Shown: positions 41,612 to 48,953 of the stretch, piece by piece
Layout of the letters: each line of letters starts with the position of its first letter
Numbering within the stretch: the first letter of the stretch is position 1
Source: Enterocloster bolteae
GTDB taxonomy: Bacteria > Bacillota > Clostridia > Lachnospirales > Lachnospiraceae
Direction: 5' to 3'
DNA: 64,000 nucleotides
Assembly: GCF_002234575.2 (NCBI RefSeq)
Contig: NZ_CP022464.2
Coordinates: 3,782,001 to 3,846,000 of the forward strand
Notes under the pieces: generated by a model
What the model saw: the letters and a program-made list of their open reading frames with translations, nothing else
The model's database searches: none
Told to the model about the DNA's origin: nothing
Position numbers and translations under genes: made by a program

Positions 41612-43615
41612 ATGTTAGAATATGTAAAGAAAAATTTATCCTGTATCTTTCCCGCACAGGACCATGGCAAAGGATGTCTGTATGCGGACGAAATTTACGA
41701 TACGGTGCAGACCATGAACATCAGCCAGACCTTGAATTATTCCATCCTTTTAATCATTATGGAAGCCTTCAGTCTAATCGTATATCTGGCCACAGACTTT
41801 ACAGGCAGAGCTGCTTCCATGCTCAGCTTTACCATGCTGCTGTTCCTTCTGTTCATCGCCTTTAATATTGTATACTGCAAATACTTATTGAAACAGCAGC
41901 GGACCTGTTCCACAAGGCGGAGGCTGAAACACCATACATACTTTTTCACTGCCATATTTGCCCTGTACTGCATTGCAGTGAACCACATCTGCCTGCAGAG
42001 CCGCCTGACAGCAGAAAGCGTCCTTATGTTTTACATTTACATTGCCGCCGGCCCCATCTATTCCCTTAAAGAAGCGCTGGCCTCAGTGCTGGCTACCGCC
42101 CTGGCCGCGATTCCGGCTTTCAGGGCCCACCATGTACCGCCGGCCCTGTATTCCAACCTGTTCCTTTACAGCTTCATCAGCCTGTTTCTGTCCCAGATGC
42201 GCTGCCACATTATTGTGAGCAACCTGCAAATGGTAAGAAAGGCCAGGGATGAACAGGTTTGTCTTCAGGAACGGGCCGACAAGGACCCGCTGACACAGCT
42301 TTTCAACCGTAACGGCTATTCCCTCCGGCTGGAGGAGCTGATTCCCTATAGCATACGGCTTCATGTACCTGTGGCTGTCATCATGATAGATATTGACTAT
42401 TTCAAACAGTACAATGATACATACGGCCATGTACAGGGCGACGAATGCCTGAAAAAGGTAGCCGCAGCCCTGTCCGGCAGCATCCACCGTGAGAACGACC
42501 TGATCTGCCGGTTTGGAGGGGAAGAGTTTCAAATACTGCTCTGTGATGTCCACCCCTCTGACGCCATCAAGGTTGGAGACCGCTTGAGGAAATCTGTGGC
42601 TGATTTAAAGATTCCCGCTGCCAACCGAAGCGCCTCCCCCTTTGTGACGATCAGCGCAGGGGTCGTGAGCACAGTTCTTACCTCCATGGATGATTACCAC
42701 AAGCTGGTACGGGCAGCGGATGATGAGCTTTACTACGCCAAAAGCCACGGAAAGAATATGATTTCCTTCCGGGAACTGAATCCGGCTCCCAGCTCCGACC
42801 TATCCCTGGAGGACAAACTGGAGCACGCAAAACTTATATATGACAGCATCCCCTTCCCCTTTGCCATCATTCAAATTCAGGCAAAGGACGGACAGGCCTG
42901 TGATTTTTCCTATGTATATGTAAATGAAGCCTGTGCCCGCCTGGAATGCCGTTCCAGAAACATCCTCTACCGAAAAAGCTTTCTGAGCCATTACCCGGAC
43001 GCCGATACGCGGCGCCTTCCCGCCTACTATGAAACAGCCATGCACGGCGGGCGGCAGATGTTTTATGATTTCAGCCCGGAACGCAGCAAGTACCTTAAGA
43101 TAGAGTGCTTTCAATTCCACGAAGGCTACTGCGGCTGTCTCATTGAGGATGTAACGGACCAGCACTATTTTGAGCTGTACGGCAATAATGAGCTGGGGCT
43201 TCTGAACCAGGTGGTAAACGGCGGCATCCTCCTGACCAGCTACCAGGCAGAATCCCCGGAGGTCATATATATGAATTCCAGGCTGCTTCACGCCCTTGGC
43301 TACTGCAGTCTGTCCGAATACAAGCTTTTGTCCGGAGGCTCCTTATCGTTCCTCAGGCAGCTGCACCCGGATGACACCCATACATTCCAGGAGACCATGA
43401 CCGTATTTTCCACAGACGACACCGTACGCAGCTGCATCATACGGATTCGCAGGAAGGACGGTGCATGGCTGTGGTTCATGCTCAGAGGCAAACTGATTAT
43501 TGACGAACACAAAAATCCCCTCAACCTGTTCACTGTCTACCACATTACACGTCAGCTGAAACAGCTGGGGCAGATAGTTCCTCAGGTGGATGGGGATTCC
43601 CGTATCAGTCTATGA
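41612..43615 (+). CDS. Membrane diguanylate cyclase (GGDEF) with C-terminal PAS-like domains
   Basis: About 667 residues. Five or six hydrophobic helices fill residues 40-200. A GGDEF domain follows (about 222-385) with signature MIDIDYFKQYNDTYGHVQGD, active-site GGEEF (302-306) and an RxxD inhibitory site (R293-D296) 5 residues before it, so cyclase activity and product inhibition are expected. Two PAS-like domains follow (about 410-530 and 540-660; FSYVYVNEACARLECRSRNI and FLRQLHPDDTHTF), the reverse of the usual sensor-first order. Start uncertain: the Met at 41612 has a weak ribosome site and an upstream Met at 41573 is possible. Confidence 0.85.
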   Translation: MLEYVKKNLSCIFPAQDHGKGCLYADEIYDTVQTMNISQTLNYSILLIIMEAFSLIVYLATDFTGRAASMLSFTMLLFLLFIAFNIVYCKYLLKQQRTCSTRRRLKHHTYFFTAIFALYCIAVNHICLQSRLTAESVLMFYIYIAAGPIYSLKEALASVLATALAAIPAFRAHHVPPALYSNLFLYSFISLFLSQMRCHIIVSNLQMVRKARDEQVCLQERADKDPLTQLFNRNGYSLRLEELIPYSIRLHVPVAVIMIDIDYFKQYNDTYGHVQGDECLKKVAAALSGSIHRENDLICRFGGEEFQILLCDVHPSDAIKVGDRLRKSVADLKIPAANRSASPFVTISAGVVSTVLTSMDDYHKLVRAADDELYYAKSHGKNMISFRELNPAPSSDLSLEDKLEHAKLIYDSIPFPFAIIQIQAKDGQACDFSYVYVNEACARLECRSRNILYRKSFLSHYPDADTRRLPAYYETAMHGGRQMFYDFSPERSKYLKIECFQFHEGYCGCLIEDVTDQHYFELYGNNELGLLNQVVNGGILLTSYQAESPEVIYMNSRLLHALGYCSLSEYKLLSGGSLSFLRQLHPDDTHTFQETMTVFSTDDTVRSCIIRIRRKDGAWLWFMLRGKLIIDEHKNPLNLFTVYHITRQLKQLGQIVPQVDGDSRISL

Positions 43616-43638
43616 AAACACAGGAGCTTCCCGGCGCT

Positions 43639-46098
43639 CTAAGCGCCGAATACCTGCTCCGCATAATTTACCGATGCCATAGCATCCCTGCAATAGGCGT
43701 CAGCGCCTATGGTCCTGGCATAATCCTCCGTCAGCACAGCGCCTCCCACCATCACCTTGACAGTGACGGATGCAGCCCTTAGCTGGCGGATGGTTTCCTC
43801 CATGCTGGGCACAGTGGTGGTCATGAGGGCGCTCAGGCCCACCAGGGCAACCTGCCGTTCCACGGCCTCCTTTACAATGACCTCCGACGGCACGTCCCTT
43901 CCCAGGTCGATGACCTCATAACTGTAATTTTCCAGCAAAACCTTCACGATGTTCTTGCCGATATCATGGATGTCGCCTTTCACCGTTGCCAGGATGATGG
44001 TGCCTTTCTTTTCCTGGGCCTGTCCGCTTCCATCCATAGCTGCCTTGATGACCTCAAACGCAGCCTTGGCGGCCTCCGCGCTCATAAGAAGCTGGGGCAG
44101 GAACACGGTTCCCTTCTCAAACCCTTTTCCCACACGGTCCAGGGCCGGTATCATCTCACTGTTGATAATATCCAGCGGCTCCCTCTCCTTTAACAGTTCC
44201 GTCACCGCGTTGTGGGCGGCTTCTTTCAGGCCTCTCTCAATGGCTGCTGTCAGAGCCGGCCCCTGGCTTCCTCCTCCTTGATCCTCTCCTGAACCAAAAT
44301 GATTGTCTGCCTTTATCCCGTTCTGGCTGCCGCTCTTTCCAATGGTCTGGCCCAGGCCCGCGCTCTGCCCGCTGTACACGCTGATATACTGGCCGCACTG
44401 GGGATCCCGGTCCATAAGCGCGTTAAAGCTGTAGTAAGCCCGCATCATGGCCTCGGAGTTAGGGTTTATGATGGCAGCTCCCAGCCCGCATTCCATGGCC
44501 ATGGTAAAGAATGCGGCATTGATGATTTCCCTCTGGGGCAGTCCGAAGGATATGTTGGATACCCCCAGCACGGTTCCCACTCCCAGCTCATCCCGGATGC
44601 GCCGCAGGGTCTCCAGGGTGGTAAGGGCCCCTTTGCTGTCGGAACTGACCGTCATGCAGAGTCCGTCCAGAATGATATCCTCCGGCCCGATTCCGTACAC
44701 CGCTGCCCGTTCTATGATTTTCCTGCCCACGGCCAGACGTCCATCTGCCGTATCGGGAATGCCGGACTCATCCAGGCAGAGTCCCACCGCCACTCCGCCG
44801 TATTTTGCCATCAGCGGAAATATGCGGCTCATGGACTCTTCCTTGCCGTTGACAGAGTTAATCAACGGTTTTCCGTTGTATATACGCATGGCGCGCTCCA
44901 TGGCTTCCATGTCCGAGGTGTCGATTTGAAGAGGCAGGTCGATGATGGCCTGAAGCTCCCTCACAGCCTCCTCCATCATGGACGGCTCATGGATTTCAGG
45001 AAGTCCCACGTTCACATCCAGCACATCCGCCCCGTTGTCCTGCTGGCTGACCCCCTCCTTCAGGATATATTCCAGGTTGTGGTCCCGCAGGGCCTGCTTG
45101 AACTTGGACTTGCCGGTGGGGTTTATGCGCTCCCCGATAATGATTGTCTTACGGCCGGCGGTCACTGCCTTTGCATAGGAGGACACCACAGTGCGGTGTT
45201 TTTTCTCGGGCCACACCACAGGCATGTCCTTACACCGCTGTGTCATCAGGCGTATATGCTCCGGGGTGGTGCCGCAGCACCCTCCCACCACCACAGCGCC
45301 CATGGCCGCGATTTCCTCCATGACAAGGGCAAAGCCCTCAGCGTCTATGTCGTACACCGTCTTCCCGTTCTCGCTTCTGGGAAGGCCTGCATTGGGGTTT
45401 ACCAGCACGGGAAGGGAGGACACCCTCAGAATTTCCTCCAGGATACCCTTCATCTGCACAGGTCCCAGACCGCAGTTGATTCCCAGGGCATCCACCCTCA
45501 GTCCCTCTAACAGGGCCACGGTGGACTCCACGTTTCCGCCGGTCAGAAGCTTTCCCTTTTCATCAAATATAACGGTTGCGAACACAGGCAGGCGTTCCCC
45601 TGTATCCGGCCTGAATCCCGCCTCCCTGGCAGCCAGCACCGCGGCCTTCAGCTCATAGCTGTCGCTCATGGTCTCTATAAGAACCAGGTCCGCTCCCGCC
45701 CTGGCGCCAATGGATACCACCTCTTTATAAAGCTTCACCGCATCCTCGAAATCCAAATCCCCCAAAGGTTTTAACAGGCGCCCCGTAGGTCCCAGATCCA
45801 GGGCCACGTATCCGTGTCCTGCTTCCCTGACCGCGGTTCTGGCATTTTCCACTGCGGCTGTCACGATGGACTCCAAATCATCTTTAAATTTAAGCCTGTT
45901 GGCGCCAAATGTATTGGTGGTCATGATGTCTGCGCCGGCCTCCAGATAGGACCGGTGTATGGATATAAGCACATCCCGGCGGGTCAGGTTCCACGTTTCC
46001 GGAAGCTCTCCCGGTTTCAGGCCCTGGGCCTGGAGCAGGCTTCCCATTCCGCCGTCGCAGAACAGGCGGCGTACCTTCATCTCTTCTAATATTGTCAT
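43639..46098 (-). CDS. metH: Cobalamin-dependent methionine synthase, catalytic part
   Basis: An 819-residue MetH lacking the activation domain, which is encoded separately in this operon. The homocysteine-binding barrel has zinc Cys in GINCGLG and VGGCCGTTPEH. The methyltetrahydrofolate (pterin-binding) domain has IIGERINPTGKSKF and DVNVGLPEI, and the B12-binding domain has the DIHDIGKN (DxHxxG) cobalamin ligand motif. A Gly/Ser/Gln-rich linker of about 45 residues (around 560-605, SGSQNGIKADNHFGSGEDQG) separates pterin and B12 cap domains and looks inserted. The start at 46098 (MTILEEM) is the last of three adjacent ATG codons and has GGAG 8 nt upstream. Confidence 0.93.
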   Translation of the reverse strand: MTILEEMKVRRLFCDGGMGSLLQAQGLKPGELPETWNLTRRDVLISIHRSYLEAGADIMTTNTFGANRLKFKDDLESIVTAAVENARTAVREAGHGYVALDLGPTGRLLKPLGDLDFEDAVKLYKEVVSIGARAGADLVLIETMSDSYELKAAVLAAREAGFRPDTGERLPVFATVIFDEKGKLLTGGNVESTVALLEGLRVDALGINCGLGPVQMKGILEEILRVSSLPVLVNPNAGLPRSENGKTVYDIDAEGFALVMEEIAAMGAVVVGGCCGTTPEHIRLMTQRCKDMPVVWPEKKHRTVVSSYAKAVTAGRKTIIIGERINPTGKSKFKQALRDHNLEYILKEGVSQQDNGADVLDVNVGLPEIHEPSMMEEAVRELQAIIDLPLQIDTSDMEAMERAMRIYNGKPLINSVNGKEESMSRIFPLMAKYGGVAVGLCLDESGIPDTADGRLAVGRKIIERAAVYGIGPEDIILDGLCMTVSSDSKGALTTLETLRRIRDELGVGTVLGVSNISFGLPQREIINAAFFTMAMECGLGAAIINPNSEAMMRAYYSFNALMDRDPQCGQYISVYSGQSAGLGQTIGKSGSQNGIKADNHFGSGEDQGGGSQGPALTAAIERGLKEAAHNAVTELLKEREPLDIINSEMIPALDRVGKGFEKGTVFLPQLLMSAEAAKAAFEVIKAAMDGSGQAQEKKGTIILATVKGDIHDIGKNIVKVLLENYSYEVIDLGRDVPSEVIVKEAVERQVALVGLSALMTTTVPSMEETIRQLRAASVTVKVMVGGAVLTEDYARTIGADAYCRDAMASVNYAEQVFGA

Positions 46099-46119
46099 CA
46101 TCATTCTCCGCAAGTCCTC

Positions 46120-47154
46120 TTAACTGTTCAAAATGTCGTTTACCAGGATGTCCACCTGCTCCCCGCTGGTAATCCAGCTGGTGCAGAGGCGGATAGCCGT
46201 ATGGCTTTCATCCACCCTTCCCTGGTTGGTGTAACTGTACTTATCCTTCCACGACTCCAAAAGGGCATCCGGCATGATGGGAAATACCTGGTTTGTGGTG
46301 TTTTCCACCAGGAAGGGATATCCCTTTTTGACACAGGCGCAGCGTATCTTGTCTGCCAGCCTGTCCGCATGGGCTCCCAGCTCAAAATACAGGCCGTCCC
46401 GCAAAAGCTCTCCAAACTGTATGCCCAGAAGGCGGCCCTTGGCCAGCATACCGCCCCGCTGCTTGATATGGTAGCGGAAATCCGCCTTCAGCTCATCGTT
46501 CAATATAACCACGGCCTCCCCGAAAAGAGCCCCCACCTTGGTTCCTCCGATGTAGAATACGTCGCAGGAAGCTGCCAGGGACTTAAGGTCCAGGTCATTC
46601 CCCTCCGCCGCCAGGCCGTATGCCAGACGGGCGCCGTCCACAAACAGGTACAGGCCGTACTTCCTGCACACCCCATACAGGTTCTCCATCTCAGCCCTGG
46701 TGTAAATAGTGCCCAGCTCCGTGGGGTTGGAGATATATACCATCTTTGGCTGCACCGTGTGCTCAAAGCTCTCGTCCCGGATATGGGCCTGGTACAGCTC
46801 CTCCACCTGCTCTGCCGTAATCTTGCCGTCCTCAGAGGGCAGGGCCAGCACCTTGTGTCCGGTGGCCTCTATGGAGCCTGTCTCATGTACATTGATGTGG
46901 GCCGTCACAGCCCCCACCGCCCCCTGATGGGAACGCAGGGCAGATGCTATGACCGTCAGATTGGCCTGGGTTCCTCCCACCAGGAAATGGACCGCTGCAT
47001 CTTCCCGTCCGCATAGGCTGCGGATGATGCCTGCGGCCTCTGCGCAGTAATGGTCCTCCCCGTATCCGGGCGTCTGCTCCAGATTAGTCTCAGCCAGTTT
47101 CTTAAGTATGCGCTCATGGGCGCCTTCGCTGTAATCACAATTAAAACGAATCAT
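46120..47154 (-). CDS. ltaE: Threonine aldolase-like PLP enzyme
   Basis: A 344-residue fold-type I PLP enzyme of the low-specificity threonine aldolase/beta-eliminating lyase family, converting L-threonine (or allo-threonine) to glycine and acetaldehyde. Family marks are FNCDYSEGAHERIL, the Gly-rich FLVGGTQANL, HETGSIEATGHKV and YLFVDGARLAYGLAAEG; the PLP Lys is in YIGGTKVGALFGE. The protein lies in the metF-metH operon, 58 nt after the B12 reactivation gene and 21 nt before metH; glycine made here could feed one-carbon units to folate via glycine cleavage, which is inference. Confidence 0.88.
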   Translation of the reverse strand: MIRFNCDYSEGAHERILKKLAETNLEQTPGYGEDHYCAEAAGIIRSLCGREDAAVHFLVGGTQANLTVIASALRSHQGAVGAVTAHINVHETGSIEATGHKVLALPSEDGKITAEQVEELYQAHIRDESFEHTVQPKMVYISNPTELGTIYTRAEMENLYGVCRKYGLYLFVDGARLAYGLAAEGNDLDLKSLAASCDVFYIGGTKVGALFGEAVVILNDELKADFRYHIKQRGGMLAKGRLLGIQFGELLRDGLYFELGAHADRLADKIRCACVKKGYPFLVENTTNQVFPIMPDALLESWKDKYSYTNQGRVDESHTAIRLCTSWITSGEQVDILVNDILNS

Positions 47155-47212
47155 AATATAATTCCCCTTTTTATTTTATTTTTATGCCGCCGCCTTAAAG
47201 GGCTTTTCCCTG

Positions 47213-47863
47213 TCACCTCCGGTAGGGGCAGTCCGTCTTGGCACAGGCTTCACAGCCTTTTACATCGCAGCGGTAAGGTTTCCTGCTGGCTCCCATGACC
47301 GCTGAAACTGATTTGGAGGGCATCATGAGAAGACTGTCCGTCAGCTTGATGCCGATGCGTTTTCCGGCCTCCAGGGCCTCTAACAGCATACCCTGGCATT
47401 CCAGCGGAAAGTCTCCGTAACCGGGGCTGAACCTGGGGCGCAGATAACGGCCTTTTGCCTCATATTCCGACTTTATCACGGTACACACCTGGTCGCAGTA
47501 CTCCTCAATCATGGCCGCTGCCGCTGCCTGCATGACCACGGCCCTGCTCATCTGGAGACGGCTGTACTTCTGAATCAGATGGTCGGCCCCGCAGCCAAGG
47601 GTGGCCGCAAACACAATAATCTGATCGCAGTCCTTCAGATTCCCCCACAGGTTCCTGCTCCTGGCGTTGAAACATCCCCCGTCAATTCTGTAATCCTCTC
47701 CCAGTGACAAGGGATATTCCCGGTACAGATGCCTGGGTGTGGCAGCTTCCCATAATTCCGCCATGGACTGCTCCACCATGGCCGCCACTGCCCCGTCAGC
47801 CTCCTGACCCCTGTACCCCAGATAGCGGAGGACCTCCCTCCTGTCTACGTCCTGTATGTCCAT
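47213..47863 (-). CDS. Methionine synthase B12 reactivation domain protein
   Basis: A 216-residue stand-alone copy of the MetH activation (Met_synt_B12) domain. It should re-methylate inactive cob(II)alamin on the separate MetH. The AdoMet-binding RxxxGY-type motif is in LRPRFSPGYGDFPLECQ, and the second motif is SKSVSAVMGASRKPYRC. The C-terminal tail CDVKGCEACAKTDCPYRR has four Cys and could bind a metal or iron-sulfur cluster, an addition not found in E. coli MetH. GGGAG is 9 nt before the ATG at 47863. Such split MetH/activation genes are usual in Clostridia. Confidence 0.88.
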   Translation of the reverse strand: MDIQDVDRREVLRYLGYRGQEADGAVAAMVEQSMAELWEAATPRHLYREYPLSLGEDYRIDGGCFNARSRNLWGNLKDCDQIIVFAATLGCGADHLIQKYSRLQMSRAVVMQAAAAAMIEEYCDQVCTVIKSEYEAKGRYLRPRFSPGYGDFPLECQGMLLEALEAGKRIGIKLTDSLLMMPSKSVSAVMGASRKPYRCDVKGCEACAKTDCPYRR

Positions 47864-47874
47864 ATGTCTTTTCT

Positions 47875-48005
47875 CCCGATGTTCGTTCTTCTGATATTCG
47901 TTTTCCCGACATTCGTTCTTCTGGTATTCGTTCTTCTAAGTTTTATTCTCTCGGATATAGTCATGAGGTTTTTTCTCGTGAGTTTTTTCTCATGAGTTTT
48001 TTTCC
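47875..48005. repeat. Two minisatellite-like arrays between metF and the B12 reactivation gene
   Basis: Array 1 (47875-47938) has four copies of a 15-bp unit (ATTCGTTCTTCTGGT with variants) on the plus strand; array 2 (47961-48005) has three copies of a 14-15 bp unit TCATGAGTTTTTTC. On the transcribed minus strand they are A/G-rich. They lie in the 158-bp gap and are non-coding: the 15-bp units are out of frame with the downstream gene and lack a start. Confidence 0.75.
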
Positions 48006-48021
48006 AGTGTTGCATTCAGCC

Positions 48022-48879
48022 CTATAAAATCTCCGACAGGTTTTCTTTTATCTTCATGGCCACATCCGGCTTATTCATGGAATACACATGGATACCGTTG
48101 ACTCCGTTGGCAATCAGGTCAATGATCTGGTCCGTGGCATAGGCTATTCCGGCCTGCTTCATGGCCGCGGGATTGTCCCCGAACCGGTCCACAATGGACA
48201 TGAACCTGGATGGCAGGTAGGTCCCCGACATCTGGGTAATCCTCCGTATCTGCTTTGCGTTTGTCACAGGCATGATGCCGGCAATCACAGGCACCTGGAT
48301 TCCCTTTTCACGGATGCGGTACAGATAGCTGTAAAGAATGCTGTTGTCAAAAAACATCTGGGTGGTGACAAAATCGCATCCGGCCTCCACCTTCTGCTTC
48401 AGGTAATCTATGTCCACAGACTTGTTGGCTGATTCCACATGGCCCTCCGGGTAACATGCTGCCCCGATGCAGAAATCACCTGCCTTTTTGATTTCCCGTA
48501 TCAGTTCTGAAGCATAGTGGTATTCCTTTGGCGTGCTGCCATCCTGGGGGATATCCCCGCGCAGGGCCAGTACATTTTCAATGCCGCGCTCCCTTAACTC
48601 ACCCAGCACATGGTGCACCTTTTCCCTGGTGGATGAAACACAGGTGAGATGAGCCAGGGGCGTCACTCCATATTCCTCCTTGATGGCGGAGGCGATTCCA
48701 ACCGTATATTCGCTGGTTCCCCCTCCTGCCCCGTATGTAACACTCATAAACGAGGGCTTTAATTTTGCAATCTCCGCGGCTGCCTTCTCCACGGAATCAT
48801 ATGCATCCTCTGTCTTTGGGGGGAACACCTCAAAGGAGAGGGTGGGCTTTCCTTCTGCCAGTATGTCGCGTATTTTCAT
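48022..48879 (-). CDS. metF: Methylenetetrahydrofolate reductase
   Basis: A 285-residue FAD-dependent TIM-barrel enzyme reducing 5,10-methylene-THF to 5-methyl-THF, the methyl donor for MetH in the same operon. The start FEVFPPKTEDAYDS, MSVTYGAGGGTSEYTVGIAS, the folate/FAD motif LALRGDIPQDG and CIGAACYPEGHVES are all typical. The length is usual for bacterial MetF. AGGAAGGG lies 7 nt before the ATG. It begins only 28 nt after the glgP terminator, which leaves no space for a normal promoter; see the findings. Confidence 0.95.
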   Translation of the reverse strand: MKIRDILAEGKPTLSFEVFPPKTEDAYDSVEKAAAEIAKLKPSFMSVTYGAGGGTSEYTVGIASAIKEEYGVTPLAHLTCVSSTREKVHHVLGELRERGIENVLALRGDIPQDGSTPKEYHYASELIREIKKAGDFCIGAACYPEGHVESANKSVDIDYLKQKVEAGCDFVTTQMFFDNSILYSYLYRIREKGIQVPVIAGIMPVTNAKQIRRITQMSGTYLPSRFMSIVDRFGDNPAAMKQAGIAYATDQIIDLIANGVNGIHVYSMNKPDVAMKIKENLSEIL

Positions 48880-48907
48880 TTCTGTTTCCCTTCCTCATGC
48901 GTCATCC

Positions 48908-48947
48908 AAAAAAGCTCCGGCACCCCAATAATCAGGATTGCCGGAGC
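48908..48947 (-). terminator. Terminator of glgP
   Basis: Minus strand stem GCTCCGGCA/TGCCGGAGC (48939-48947 with 48914-48922), then six U (48908-48913). Confidence 0.88.
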
Positions 48948-48953
48948 AAGCAT

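Noticed and set aside
44299..45510. A 403-codon plus-strand open frame
   Set aside because: Antisense to metH, His-rich and unlike any protein; the opposite frame is a clear MetH.
47878..47940. Coding pentapeptide repeat (RRTNx) in the 15-bp array
   Set aside because: No start codon or ribosome site, and the frame does not join the downstream gene.
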